Assembly: GCF_013815995.1 (NCBI RefSeq)
Contig: NZ_JACDFE010000003.1
Coordinates: 1-61,125 of the forward strand
Source: Sporichthya sp.
GTDB lineage: Bacteria; Actinomycetota; Actinomycetes; Sporichthyales; Sporichthyaceae
Length of the DNA stretch: 61,125 nt
Direction: 5' to 3'
The position numbers were made by a program, and so were the translations under genes. Below the pieces are notes generated by a model. It ran no database searches and was not told the DNA's origin. It was given only the letters and a program-made list of their open reading frames with translations. Below, one piece after another: positions 51,445 to 60,124 of this stretch (positions within the stretch are counted from its first letter, which is position 1; each line of letters starts with the position of its first letter).

Positions 51445-52248
51445 TCAGCCGGGTGCACACGAATCGAGAAGGTCCAGCAAGTCACAAGATCGAGTGAAGT
51501 ACGAGAACTGCAACGGCTGCTCCTGTGCGTCGCGAAAGCTACCTGTGTTCACGCCAATTAGCCGGAGCGGGCGGTGTGGAGGCCCTTTCAAACCCCCTCC
51601 AAGAGACAGTCCGCGTTGCGTCGCAAAGACGGGGGCACCGGAGAGGCCGGAACGGCTCAGGGACTGATACAGCACTGCTCGGGCGTCACCTGCGGCGCGC
51701 TCGACAGTCACTGGATGACGCGGGTCGGCTGCAATCAATCCGGTCAGGAGAACCGGGCGATCTGACGTGACGCCCGGCAAGCTCGCGTACCCGGGAGAGG
51801 CGATGAAGTCTCCCGCTCTAACGTCTGCGCCGAACTCGCCTTCAGACGCCAACATCTCTCTGCGGATCCAGTGGAGCGGGAGCGCGCCCGTGAACGTTGA
51901 GGCCGTTGCTAGCGGACTGAGCGGGATCACCGCGATATCGAGGTCGCCCGCAGCCGGAAAGATCGGCGCAGCGACCGGCACGAACTCAATCCAGTGCTCC
52001 TCCTCTTCCGCGAGATGGTTCCAGCCGGACACACCGACTTCGTGGAGCTGTGCCCCCACGTGTTTGGGTATCGCCAGCCGAGGATCGACGACGTGACGGG
52101 CTGTTGCCAGGAAATAGCCAGCACCCCCATTCTCAACGACGAACCCAGTGCCACTTCCGCTTGCGCTACTGCCGTCCCGCAACGTGAAGACGACCGAGAG
52201 ACGAAGAGCGCTGTACAACAGCGCATTCGAGAAACCGAGGTCCAGCAT
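51445..52248 (-). CDS. Trypsin-like serine protease domain protein
   Basis: A 267-residue protein with a chymotrypsin-fold triad: His in FLATARHVVD, Asp in DLDIAVIPL, Ser in RSGLSGAPVF. GSGTGFVVENGG at the start matches the first strands. No signal peptide or membrane segment is visible, so it is probably cytosolic, unlike HtrA enzymes. ATG 52248 has GGAGACC ahead; the frame opens to 52350. Convergent with the DUF4913 gene (62 bp apart). Such lone cytosolic trypsin-like proteins on mobile elements sometimes act in defence, but nothing here proves it. Confidence 0.7.
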   Translation of the reverse strand: MLDLGFSNALLYSALRLSVVFTLRDGSSASGSGTGFVVENGGAGYFLATARHVVDPRLAIPKHVGAQLHEVGVSGWNHLAEEEEHWIEFVPVAAPIFPAAGDLDIAVIPLSPLATASTFTGALPLHWIRREMLASEGEFGADVRAGDFIASPGYASLPGVTSDRPVLLTGLIAADPRHPVTVERAAGDARAVLYQSLSRSGLSGAPVFATQRGLSLGGGLKGPPHRPLRLIGVNTGSFRDAQEQPLQFSYFTRSCDLLDLLDSCAPG

Positions 52249-52401
52249 CTCGCTGGTCTCCAAACCGAGATCTACCGATGCTGAGGAAACCTGTCCGACC
52301 CCATCATCACCTTGGACCCTCCGACCACCACCGCGTGCCCGGGCAGTCATCCGCAGCCAGCCGGTCAGTAGGCAGAGTGCGACCGGAGGGGCAAGCTGGC
52401 G

Positions 52402-53766
52402 TTACGCCGAGGGCGGCAGGTGCTCCCGCTGTGGTGCGGCAGGGTGTGGCGGTCGCAGCAGGTAAGCGGGAGATTGCGGGAACTGACGAGCGGAGCGAAC
52501 CGACGGCGCGCCAACCCGGACCGCCGCGTCCGTCTGACTGTCGATGTGGGGTCGCAGCGTTTCAGCGGCGACGACCGCGCGGTCGAGCTGCGTGAGCATC
52601 CGCGGTGTGCGGTCCGGGTCCTGCGTCGTCGCGACGGTGTGCCGCAGGTGGGATTGCTGGCTTCGGTCGGGTATGGCCCAGTGCCGAAGCTCGACCTGCT
52701 CCCGAGCCTTGTCAGCGAGGGCGGTCAGCAGCCGAGGGAGGCGGCCCGCCAAGCGTGAAGCCTCGTCAACGGCGGGCAGCGGAGCGCGGCCGCCGAGGGC
52801 CGCGCGGGTGTAGCAAGAGAGCTCGCGGATCTGATGCTCCAGCGCGGGTGCTCGGCACTCGACGAGCATCGCTTCACCGTGACGGCCCGCGACGACCTGA
52901 TTGAGCGTCACGGCGAGCCCGCCGAGATCGTCCCGTAGCGGCCGGCCCGAAGGTTCAATTGCGCCGGCCTTGGCGGCGAGGATGCTCAGGTCGCGGCCAA
53001 GGGTGGCGACGACCCGAACGTGGTTCGGTGCGAGTTCGTCCGCGGCCTTGATCTGGGTCGTCAGGCGACGAAGTGCCGCAGCCGCGGACTGCCCGTCGGT
53101 CGGGGTGATGACCCGACGCGATTCCGGGCCGCCGATGGTCAGGGCCCGGACCGCCTGGCTCTGGCCGGCGCCGGTCGGCGCGTCCGCGAGACTGCGCACC
53201 TCGCGAGCGACCAGCCGAAGGCCCGCGGTGCGGTCGAGGTAGGCGACGACGTCAGACCGGGACGCCGCTGCCGCCGCCCCCGCGAGCACGGGGTCCAGGG
53301 CGGCGACGAGCTCTGTGAGAGCGGCGACTTGCCGCACGGCGTGCCAGGCCTGATCGCCCTCGGGCTGCCGCGGTACGGCGGACCAGATTCGGTCGGCCAC
53401 CAGGGCGTCCCGCCCGACAGCGGCCCACTGCCGGGTCGCTGCGCTTCCGGGGGCGGCGGCATCGAGCAGGTCACTCGGGGCCCTGGAGACCCGCGGACGC
53501 CCTCGGTCTTGCAGGAGGATTCCGAGCGCCCGAACGGGGTGGCGTTCGGTCAGCGCGAGCAGGTCCCGCTGCCCGTGCGGAAGTCGGTCCCCACCGGCCG
53601 GCGCCAGATCCCGCAGGACGACCGCGGCACCGGCCAGGACCGCGGCCCGCGCGGTGACGGCAACCTCGACATCCATAGCGGCGGGGTCACCGCTCCGAGG
53701 ACCGCGGCCGGCGAGCGCCGCCAGACTGACGGCGCTGCGGAGGACGACCTCGTCCCAGGCGGTCAC
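52402..53766 (-). CDS. Hypothetical helical protein of the conjugative module
   Basis: A 454-residue Ala/Arg/Leu-rich, mostly helical protein with no motif I recognise (WHAVRQVAALTELVAALDPV, LRRLTTQIKAADELAPNHVR). GTG 53766 overlaps the stop of the gene upstream (GTGA), so the two are made together. The fairly even charge and heptad-like leucines suggest a long helical or coiled-coil scaffold. Codon use fits a real gene, but the region also has open antisense frames. Confidence 0.6.
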   Translation of the reverse strand: MTAWDEVVLRSAVSLAALAGRGPRSGDPAAMDVEVAVTARAAVLAGAAVVLRDLAPAGGDRLPHGQRDLLALTERHPVRALGILLQDRGRPRVSRAPSDLLDAAAPGSAATRQWAAVGRDALVADRIWSAVPRQPEGDQAWHAVRQVAALTELVAALDPVLAGAAAAASRSDVVAYLDRTAGLRLVAREVRSLADAPTGAGQSQAVRALTIGGPESRRVITPTDGQSAAAALRRLTTQIKAADELAPNHVRVVATLGRDLSILAAKAGAIEPSGRPLRDDLGGLAVTLNQVVAGRHGEAMLVECRAPALEHQIRELSCYTRAALGGRAPLPAVDEASRLAGRLPRLLTALADKAREQVELRHWAIPDRSQQSHLRHTVATTQDPDRTPRMLTQLDRAVVAAETLRPHIDSQTDAAVRVGAPSVRSARQFPQSPAYLLRPPHPAAPQREHLPPSA

Positions 53767-54143
53767 GGCCACTGCGCCGAACAACCGCCCACGTCGAAGC
53801 CGGGGTTGTCGGCGAGCAGGTCGAGTTCGGCGAGGTCGGCGATCGTCGCCGCATAACGGGCCACGTCCGCGGCCGTGTCGGCGTAGACGATGGCCGCTCC
53901 GAGAAGCCTGACGGCATCGGCGATGTCGAACCCCTGGTCGTCCGAATCCTCGATGTCGGTCAGAGGCGGGTAAGGCGGGTACACCGACTCCAAGCTCAGG
54001 AACGCAAGCCCGATCGCGGTGAGATCGCAGCAGGGGTCCAGCGGGTGCTCGTCCAGGGCGAGCCGGAGCTGGGCGCTCGCCAGGGCCAGCCGCGCCAACT
54101 GCACGACCTCGGGCGGGTCGGTGAAGATCGGTTCCGGGTTCAT
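53763..54143 (-). CDS. Hypothetical acidic protein
   Basis: A 126-residue acidic, helical protein (VVQLARLALASAQLRLALDE, YADTAADVARYAATIADLAE) of unknown function. ATG 54143 follows CGAGGAGCAC. Coupled to the 454-residue gene downstream by a 4-base overlap. Lies 124 bp after the broken ArdC-like gene in the same direction, so all were probably one operon with the coupling protein. Confidence 0.6.
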   Translation of the reverse strand: MNPEPIFTDPPEVVQLARLALASAQLRLALDEHPLDPCCDLTAIGLAFLSLESVYPPYPPLTDIEDSDDQGFDIADAVRLLGAAIVYADTAADVARYAATIADLAELDLLADNPGFDVGGCSAQWP

Positions 54144-54267
54144 CTGTGCTCCTCGGTTGGGGGTGTGTTTCGACGACGGTGGACGCGAATCGGCGAGCGC
54201 AGACCCGGCGCGGCCCGGATCTGTGGATGACCGGCCGGGGCAGATCGGGTTGTGGACGACGTGGCGG

Positions 54268-54861
54268 TCAGCACGGGCTTGGCCCATCCCGCTCTGCCGC
54301 GTGCGGCTGAGGAGCGCGCGGCGCCCGGTCGTACTCCGGCAGCAGTGGCTCCAGATCAGCGGCGGGACAGTCGAGGCGAAGATCGGTGACGATGCCGCGG
54401 GCCGTGCCGATCGCCCGGGTCGCGGCGTCCCGAAGCATCGAGGAGTCGCCGCCGGACCAGCCAGCGAGGTAGGGGACCGAGTAGGCCTCGCTGGTCAACC
54501 CGGCGGCGTGGGTGACCAGGAAGGCGATCGACTCCGCCTCGACCTCGGCCTGGGCACGACACCCCAGCGAGCTTCCGTACTCGGCGAGGAACCGGGTCTC
54601 GTGGTCGGCGCGAATGTGGCCGAGCTCGTGGGCGAGGGTCTTGGCAGCTTGGGCGTCGGACACGTCGTCGCGGACGACGACGGTGCGAGCAGTGAAGTCG
54701 GTGATGCCATTGGCGCCGCCGCTGCACGGGCCGCGCCGAACCGCATACCCGAAGGTTTGGATGCTCTCCACGAGACGCGTGACGAGCAGTCCGGGGGCAT
54801 CTCCGGCGAGCAACTCAGGGCCGCACTCGGGGAGCGGCTCCCCTTCGGTCTGCGCGAGATC
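54268..54861 (-). pseudogene. 3' part of an ArdC-like gene (metallopeptidase domain)
   Basis: About 197 codons starting LAQTEGEPLPE and carrying TLAHELGHIRADHE, the HExxH zinc site of the C-terminal peptidase domain in ArdC-like antirestriction proteins. There is no start of its own, and the upstream frame runs into the antisense of a recombinase gene. The N-terminal half lies 4.2 kb away at 59061-59471 in the same strand, phase and protein order, so a mobile element split the gene. ArdC proteins protect incoming plasmid DNA from restriction in other systems. Confidence 0.82.
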
Positions 54862-54864
54862 TTC

Positions 54865-54877
54865 TCTTGAGATTCGG
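54865..54877. repeat. Left terminal inverted repeat of the recombinase element
   Basis: TCTTGAGATTCGG; the right end read inward is TCCCGAGATTCGG, 11 of 13 identical. Confidence 0.6.
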
Positions 54878-54945
54878 TCGCGGTGTGTCGCACGCGCTGG
54901 GCTGGGCGGCGGGCTCGTAGCGTCAGGTATGCAGGAGGTGCGGCG

Positions 54946-56136
54946 ATGGCCGGGTCTGGTGTTGGGGTCGAGGTCGTGGATGCGTTCTTGACGGAGCTGA
55001 CCCGTCAGGGCTGCGGTTCTTACACTCTTCGCGCTTACCGCTACGGCGTGCTGGACTTCGGGCGCTGGCTGGCCGAGCGAGACAAGCCGTTGGGTTCGGT
55101 GTCCAGGGCAGATATCGAGGACTACATCGGGGCCTTCGCCGACGGCGAGCGCGGCGCGGGCCGGGCGCCACACGCGGTCACCGATCCGGTCGTGGTTGAG
55201 CTGGACTCGGGGCGCCCGGTGGCGCGCCCGGGTCGGGCCGCTCGGACGGTTAACCACCGGTTGAGCGTGCTGGCCGCGTTCTTCGAGTTCCTGGCCCAGA
55301 GCGGCCTTGACGGGGTGTGGCCCCGGGAGCGGGTCAGCCCGGTGCCGGCCGCTCCGCAGGCCGGACCGCGGCACGGTCGCCCCGGCGGTGGCGATGTCCC
55401 GGTCCGGGCGCGCGCGGAGCTGCGTCGCCGGGAACCGCAGGCGATCGCGCGCGATCTCGATCCGGCGGTGATCGCGCGCCTGGTCGAGGCCGCGCCGTCG
55501 TGGCGGGACCGGGCGTTGTTGTTGCTGCTTTCGCGCAGCGGGGCCCGGATCGGTGACTGGAGCGAGCTGCATGGCCGGCACGGCGCGCTGGGCATGGAGC
55601 TGGCCGATCTGGATCGACGCACCGGCACGGTCATCGTCCGGTTGAAGGGCGCCCGCGACGAGCACTGCGTGCCGGTCTCCGCGCCGTTCTGGACCGCGTT
55701 CGATCGCTACCTGACCGAGGAACGTGGGGATCCGCCCACGAACGCGGCCTGGGTCGGCACCCGGCGAGGACGGGGCCGCCCGCTGAGCTACGCGGCCTTC
55801 GAGGCGGGCTTGCGGCACCTGGGCGCCAGAGTCGGGGTCACGGTCAGCGCGCACATGTTTCGGCACACGGTCGCCACGGCCCTGGTCGAGCACGGCGGCG
55901 CGGCGGTGGCCCAGCGGGTGCTCGGTCACCGCCACGTCGGCACCACGATCGACAGCTACGTCCACGTGGACCGGGTCGCGCTGGTGGCCGCGCTGGCCGC
56001 CTTCGAGGACCGGCCCACACCCGCGGAAGCCCGCAGCGCTGCGAGCGGGCAACGGTATGTGTTCCACTACGACCCCTCCACTCTGGCTGTGCTGGACGAG
56101 ATCGCGCATCCGCGCGTCGTTGAGGACGGATCGTGA
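54946..56136 (+). CDS. Tyrosine recombinase, TnpA-like
   Basis: A 396-residue integrase-family recombinase. The N-terminal SAM-like DNA-binding domain spans about 10-110 (SYTLRAYRYGVLDFGRWLAE). The catalytic domain has Arg in LLSRSGARIGDW, HxxR in SAHMFRHTVA, a later His in VLGHRHVGTT and the nucleophilic Tyr in IDSYVHVD. All catalytic residues are present. ATG 54946 has GGAGG upstream. Its stop overlaps the next recombinase start (GTGA), implying that the two act together. Confidence 0.9.
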   Translation: MAGSGVGVEVVDAFLTELTRQGCGSYTLRAYRYGVLDFGRWLAERDKPLGSVSRADIEDYIGAFADGERGAGRAPHAVTDPVVVELDSGRPVARPGRAARTVNHRLSVLAAFFEFLAQSGLDGVWPRERVSPVPAAPQAGPRHGRPGGGDVPVRARAELRRREPQAIARDLDPAVIARLVEAAPSWRDRALLLLLSRSGARIGDWSELHGRHGALGMELADLDRRTGTVIVRLKGARDEHCVPVSAPFWTAFDRYLTEERGDPPTNAAWVGTRRGRGRPLSYAAFEAGLRHLGARVGVTVSAHMFRHTVATALVEHGGAAVAQRVLGHRHVGTTIDSYVHVDRVALVAALAAFEDRPTPAEARSAASGQRYVFHYDPSTLAVLDEIAHPRVVEDGS

Positions 56137-58406
56137 GCAGCCGGACCGTGAGCGGCCGGGCCGGGCAGCTGGTCGGCGCCCGTGCGTTGTCGAGCACTCC
56201 TTACGACCGTGCCGCGGTGCTGGGGCACCTGGAGAACGAGATCGCCCTCTACCGGTTCCGCGAACGTTGTGACCGGGCCCGGATGCTGCGCGCGGCGGGC
56301 TTCACCGTCGGTGAGCTGGATCGGCTGCCAGGGCAGGATCTGAGGCAGCGTTGGCAGCGCTTCGAGGCCGAGACCTGGACGGGCTGGACGGGCGGGAACA
56401 CCCCGGCGGTGCTGGGCGAGAGATGGACCTGGGGAGCGTGGGCCCTGATCACCTCCCGGCTGGTCCGCCCCTCCTGGCCGCTGCTGAGCCAGACCCGCAC
56501 AAGCCAGTGGGTCGCCCGACTCCCAGCTGAGGACCCCTTGATCACCGCGCACGACCGGCTTCGTCAGGCCGCCACCGGTCTGCAGCTGGGCAGCACCCCG
56601 ATCCGCGCGACGGCGATCAACCGTGGCCTGCGCCTGCTGCTGCTGACGGGCTGCGATGAACTGGAGCAGCTCACCGATGAGGATCTGCACGCGGTGACCG
56701 GCGGCAAGGGCGCGGACACCCTTGAGGTGATGCTCCATCAGATGGGTGTGCTGGACCGGACCCCGCAACGCGGTTCGGCCCGGATGGCGACCACACCCCG
56801 GCACAGCCCCGCGCAGCTGGCCGTGGTGCACGGGGTGCCGGCACCGTTCACCGACCTGGTCGGGCTCTACCTGGAGCACTACGCCCGGCGCCTGTCCGAC
56901 ACCTACCCCACGCTGCGACACAAGGCCGGGGCGCTGGGCCACTTCTTCAGCTGGCTCCTGGCCACCCACCCGCAGGTCACCAGCTGTTCGCAGCTGACCC
57001 CGGCCCAGGCCCGCGGCTTCGTCACCCACGCCTTGGAGCTCTCCCGCCAGGTGCGCCGCGGCCGCCATGCCGGTGAGGGCGACTCGACGACCGCGCACGC
57101 GTGGCTGATCGATGTGCGCACCTTCTTCGCCGATATCGGCGCGTGGGGCAGCGAGGACGGTTCCCCCTTCGCCGCCCACCGCCCAGCGGTGGTCCCGCTG
57201 ACCCGCCACGACCTGGCCACGGCCGGGTTCGCCAAGGCCCGACGCCGCAGCCAGGCCCGCACGACCCGCCTGGTGCTGGACCTGGAACGCGAGCTGCCCA
57301 ACATCCGCGCGTTCGGGCTGCGCCGCTGGCACGAGACGCAACAGATGCTCGCCGGCGAGACCGCCGCCACCGACGACCCGGCCACCGACTCCGACGCCGA
57401 TAATTCCGCCGGCGCTGATGCGCAGAAGGTGCGAGCGGAGCGGATCGCCTTCTGGGACTGGGCCCTGCTCGAGCTGCTGCTGACCAGCGGGCTGCGCATC
57501 GAAGAGGCCTGTGAGCTGACCACCCTGGATGTGCTGCGCCGCCAGCTGCCCGATGGGCGGTTGTACTACCTGCTGCACATCAAACCCTCCAAGTTCGGCC
57601 GGGCCCGGGTGATCCCGATCGGGGACCAGCTCGGCCGGGTGATCGCCGAGATCGTGCGCCACGTGCGCGCCTTTCACGGCACCGATCAGGTCCCGGCGTG
57701 TGACCGCCGGGACTTCCACGAAAAGCGGCCGCTGCCCCGCGCGCCCTACCTGCTGCAATCGCGCACCCACCCGGCCGCGTTGGGCACCAGCACCATCCGC
57801 GCCCGCCTGCGCGCGTTGTCCCTGGCCGCCGGCGCCCGGCACGCCGACGGCAGTGCGTTGGAGCTGGCCCCACACGACTGCCGGCGGGCCTTCGCCAGCG
57901 AGCACCTCAACGCCAACACCCCGGTGCACGTGATCGCCGCGCTGCTCGGACACGCCGGGGTGAACACCGTGATGATCTACGCCAAGCTCTACCCCACCCA
58001 GCTCGTCGAGGACTACCGCAAGGCGATGCGCGGGCTCTACGGCGACGTCTACGGCCCCGAAGCAGCGGCGCATCCCAGCGATGCGGACTGGGCCGCGTTC
58101 ACCGCCAGCTGCTCGATGCGCGACATGGGCACGCACCTGTGTGCGCTGCCCACCGGCGAGCACTGCCCACGCGGGCTGGTCTGCCTGGGCTGCGGCCACG
58201 CCCAACCGAAGAAGAGCGCCGCCCCCACCTTCCGGCGCATGCTCGCCAGCCACTCCCGCGCGCTGGATCGTGCCCGCACCGGCGGCGAACCGGCCGGGCA
58301 GATCGCGTCCCGGGAACTGGAAGTCGAACGCATCCGCAGCGCGCTGGGGCGCGCGGAGGAACTCAGCGCCGATGCCGCCGCGGCACTGGAAGCCGCCGCG
58401 ATCTGA
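56133..58406 (+). CDS. Large tyrosine recombinase, TnpB-like
   Basis: A 757-residue recombinase. The catalytic domain (about 450-640) has LLTSGLRIEEACEL (Arg), APHDCRRAF (HxxR), LLGHAGVNTVMIYAKL (His and Tyr). The long N-terminal region is specific to this TnpB-like class. After the catalytic Tyr comes a Cys-rich stretch (THLCALPTGEHCPRGLVCLG CGHA region) that may bind zinc, then a coiled-coil-like tail (RELEVERIRSALGRAEEL). Domain sizes match Tn554 TnpB better than phage integrases. Confidence 0.88.
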   Translation: MSSRTVSGRAGQLVGARALSSTPYDRAAVLGHLENEIALYRFRERCDRARMLRAAGFTVGELDRLPGQDLRQRWQRFEAETWTGWTGGNTPAVLGERWTWGAWALITSRLVRPSWPLLSQTRTSQWVARLPAEDPLITAHDRLRQAATGLQLGSTPIRATAINRGLRLLLLTGCDELEQLTDEDLHAVTGGKGADTLEVMLHQMGVLDRTPQRGSARMATTPRHSPAQLAVVHGVPAPFTDLVGLYLEHYARRLSDTYPTLRHKAGALGHFFSWLLATHPQVTSCSQLTPAQARGFVTHALELSRQVRRGRHAGEGDSTTAHAWLIDVRTFFADIGAWGSEDGSPFAAHRPAVVPLTRHDLATAGFAKARRRSQARTTRLVLDLERELPNIRAFGLRRWHETQQMLAGETAATDDPATDSDADNSAGADAQKVRAERIAFWDWALLELLLTSGLRIEEACELTTLDVLRRQLPDGRLYYLLHIKPSKFGRARVIPIGDQLGRVIAEIVRHVRAFHGTDQVPACDRRDFHEKRPLPRAPYLLQSRTHPAALGTSTIRARLRALSLAAGARHADGSALELAPHDCRRAFASEHLNANTPVHVIAALLGHAGVNTVMIYAKLYPTQLVEDYRKAMRGLYGDVYGPEAAAHPSDADWAAFTASCSMRDMGTHLCALPTGEHCPRGLVCLGCGHAQPKKSAAPTFRRMLASHSRALDRARTGGEPAGQIASRELEVERIRSALGRAEELSADAAAALEAAAI

Positions 58407-58418
58407 GAGCATCCCGGC

Positions 58419-58949
58419 ATGCCCCGCACCTGGCTGTCCATCCGCGTCGACCTCGTCGAAGGCCACGCCGACTACCTGTGGCCCCGGCCCGGGCGGATCT
58501 TCGCCGCTGCCCGCCGGCACACCTTCGCCGAGCTCGCCACCGCGATCGATGACGCGTTCGCCCGCTGGGACCGCGCGCACCTGCACCAGTTCTGGCTCGC
58601 CGACGGCGCCCGCGTCAGCACGCCCGACCCCGAATGGGACGAGCCCGACCAGGTCGTGCACGACGACCGCAAGCTCACCCTGGCCCGCCTGCAACCCGGC
58701 GAGCAGTTCGCCTACGAGTTCGACTTCGGCGACAGCTGGCTGCACCTGTGCACCGTCGGCCCGGTGCGCATCGACCCCCTCGACCAGCTCGGCATCACCC
58801 CCGACCAGCCCATGCCCTACTGGGGGTGGGGAACGATCCCCGACCAGTACGGCCGCCGCTGGGACAGCGACGACGGCGAAAGCCGTCCACCGGCCAACCC
58901 CAAGGGCACCGACCTCCCCCACATCGGCCCATGGCAGTGGCGTCGTTGA
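58419..58949 (+). CDS. Plasmid pRiA4b ORF3-like protein
   Basis: A 176-residue protein of the pRiA4b ORF3 (IS1096 TnpR-like) family. It shows FAELATAIDDAFARWDRAHLHQFWL, FAYEFDFGDSWLHLCTV (the conserved FDFGDxW core) and a Trp/Gly-rich end (MPYWGWGTIPDQYG). The molecular role of the family is unknown, but it recurs in mobile elements. It starts 12 bp after the large recombinase and replaces the TnpC position of Tn554-like elements. Confidence 0.85.
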   Translation: MPRTWLSIRVDLVEGHADYLWPRPGRIFAAARRHTFAELATAIDDAFARWDRAHLHQFWLADGARVSTPDPEWDEPDQVVHDDRKLTLARLQPGEQFAYEFDFGDSWLHLCTVGPVRIDPLDQLGITPDQPMPYWGWGTIPDQYGRRWDSDDGESRPPANPKGTDLPHIGPWQWRR

Positions 58950-58982
58950 GCTCGCCCCCGGCCCGGCGTTGAGCTCGCCCCC
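58945..58982. repeat. Subterminal direct repeat, two copies
   Basis: GTTGAGCTCGCCCCC occurs at 58945-58959 and 58968-58982, 23 bases apart, near the right end of the recombinase element. The first copy overlaps the stop of the pRiA4b-like gene. Possibly recombinase or accessory-protein binding sites. I did not find it at the left end. Confidence 0.55.
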
Positions 58983-59041
58983 GAGCGGCCTGACACACTG
59001 GACCCAGTCGCTGCCAGCCCGGCCGCACGGCGGGCACCGGG

Positions 59042-59054
59042 CCGAATCTCGGGA
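59042..59054. repeat. Right terminal inverted repeat of the recombinase element
   Basis: CCGAATCTCGGGA, the near-exact inverse of 54865-54877. Confidence 0.6.
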
Positions 59055-59060
59055 TAACGG

Positions 59061-59471
59061 GTCGAAGACGTGCACGACGCGGAACCCGCGCAGCCGGCGC
59101 GCAGGTTCTCGGTCGGGTCCTTCCTCCCGGTGGTCCGGTCTGCTCGCCGCGGGTCGCTCGGCGTCGGCGGCCTCGCCGGACTTGGCCCGGGAGAGGCAGG
59201 GCGCGAGGATCGCGATGCCTTTCTCCCCTTTCAGGACCCGGCGCCCGAGAGCGCTCCAGGCTCGGATCCCGGCGACCCTGGTCGCGTCGGGACGCTGCAC
59301 GCCGATGAGCAGGAGGTTGTTGACGCTGTAGCTCGGGAAGCGGGCGGCAACCACGAGCATCCGAGCCCACGCGTCACCGGCGGTGAGCTCGTCCACCGCG
59401 GCGACGAGGTGGGCATGGGCCGCTGCCAACCGATCCGTGGGGTCCGCCCGTCGCGAGGTAGCCGTTCCCAT
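59061..59471 (-). pseudogene. 5' part of an ArdC-like gene (ssDNA-binding domain)
   Basis: The first 137 codons of the ArdC-like protein, with the N-terminal single-strand DNA-binding domain: LLLIGVQRPDATRVAGIRAW, VLKGEKGIAILAPCLSR, and RGFRVVHVFD at the break. The frame then runs on as nonsense into the mobile element. Removing the element joins VFD to LAQTEGEPLPE, giving a protein of about 334 residues, the usual ArdC size. ATG 59471 lies 11 bp after the CHAP-type gene, in the same operon. Confidence 0.82.
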
Positions 59472-59482
59472 GTGACGCCCCT

Positions 59483-60124
59483 TCAGTTCCGGGTCCGGGC
59501 GGAGGGCAGCGCGAGCCCAGCGCAGACCGGCTCGGACCAGCCGAGATAGCTGGCAGCACTGACGAAGCCGGCCTCCAGCCGGGCGAGCGTCACGTGGTAG
59601 ACCCCGCCTTGCGCGCCGGTCGCCGCGTCGAGCACGTCGTTGGAGACCACGGTGATCCGGTGCGGGTTGCAGCCGGCGCGCGAGATGACCAGGGCGACGT
59701 GCCCCGGCTGACCCGGGCCGGTGTCCCAGAAGGCGAAAGCACCCGGTGGTGGGCAGCGGTCACCCGGGTGGGCCAGCCCGGCGCGGCCCATCGCCGACCA
59801 GTGGGCAAGGGCGTCGGGGTAGCCGGAGTTCGCGTAGCCGTAGGCCCGGCAGGCCAGCCGGTCACAGAGTCGGGACCAGCCACTGCGGGTGCCGACCAGC
59901 GACAGGGCGCTGCTGATCGCGGCCGCCGACCCACGCGGTGCCGGGCTCGCTGCGGCCGGAACACAACCACCTGGTCCAGTCACCGGCGCCTCGGCAACGA
60001 CTACCTCCGCCGGCACACACGACGACGCGGGTGCGGCCGCGCCGAGGACCGCGAGGGTCGCGAGCAGCGGGGTGGCCAGTGCCGTGGCGGCGAGCCCGCC
60101 GCCGGCGAAGACGAGGGCGGTCAT
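59483..60124 (-). CDS. Secreted CHAP-like peptidoglycan hydrolase
   Basis: A 213-residue exported protein. A signal peptide-like N-terminus (ALVFAGGGLAATALATPLLATLAVLGA) is followed by a domain with a Cys in CDRLACRAYGYANSG and a His in GQPGHVALVISR, consistent with a CHAP or NlpC/P60-type cysteine hydrolase. In conjugation clusters such enzymes open the cell wall for the transfer channel. ATG 60124 overlaps the coupling-protein stop (ATGA). Confidence 0.72.
   Translation of the reverse strand: MTALVFAGGGLAATALATPLLATLAVLGAAAPASSCVPAEVVVAEAPVTGPGGCVPAAASPAPRGSAAAISSALSLVGTRSGWSRLCDRLACRAYGYANSGYPDALAHWSAMGRAGLAHPGDRCPPPGAFAFWDTGPGQPGHVALVISRAGCNPHRITVVSNDVLDAATGAQGGVYHVTLARLEAGFVSAASYLGWSEPVCAGLALPSARTRN

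Larger units (their letters stand above)
54862..59060 (+). mobile_element. Tn554-like element with two tyrosine recombinases and a pRiA4b ORF3-like gene
   Basis: A 4.2-kb insertion bounded by imperfect inverted repeats (54865-54877 and 59042-59054) that splits the ArdC-like gene between its Asp137 codon and the codon for the next conserved Leu. It encodes a 396-residue and a 757-residue tyrosine recombinase with overlapping start and stop, then a 176-residue pRiA4b ORF3-family protein. Tn554 also has a shorter and a longer recombinase (TnpA, TnpB) and a small third protein (TnpC), so the layout is the same but the third gene differs. Exact ends are within a few bases; no clear target duplication is seen. 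Confidence 0.75.

Noticed and set aside
54268-56109. A 613-codon minus-strand gene
   Set aside because: Only the last 197 codons (ArdC-like 3' half) are real; the start is antisense to the TnpA-like recombinase.
56067-59471. A single 1134-codon minus-strand gene from the ArdC start
   Set aside because: After Asp137 it is antisense to the pRiA4b-like and recombinase genes, and the protein similarity stops exactly at the element border.
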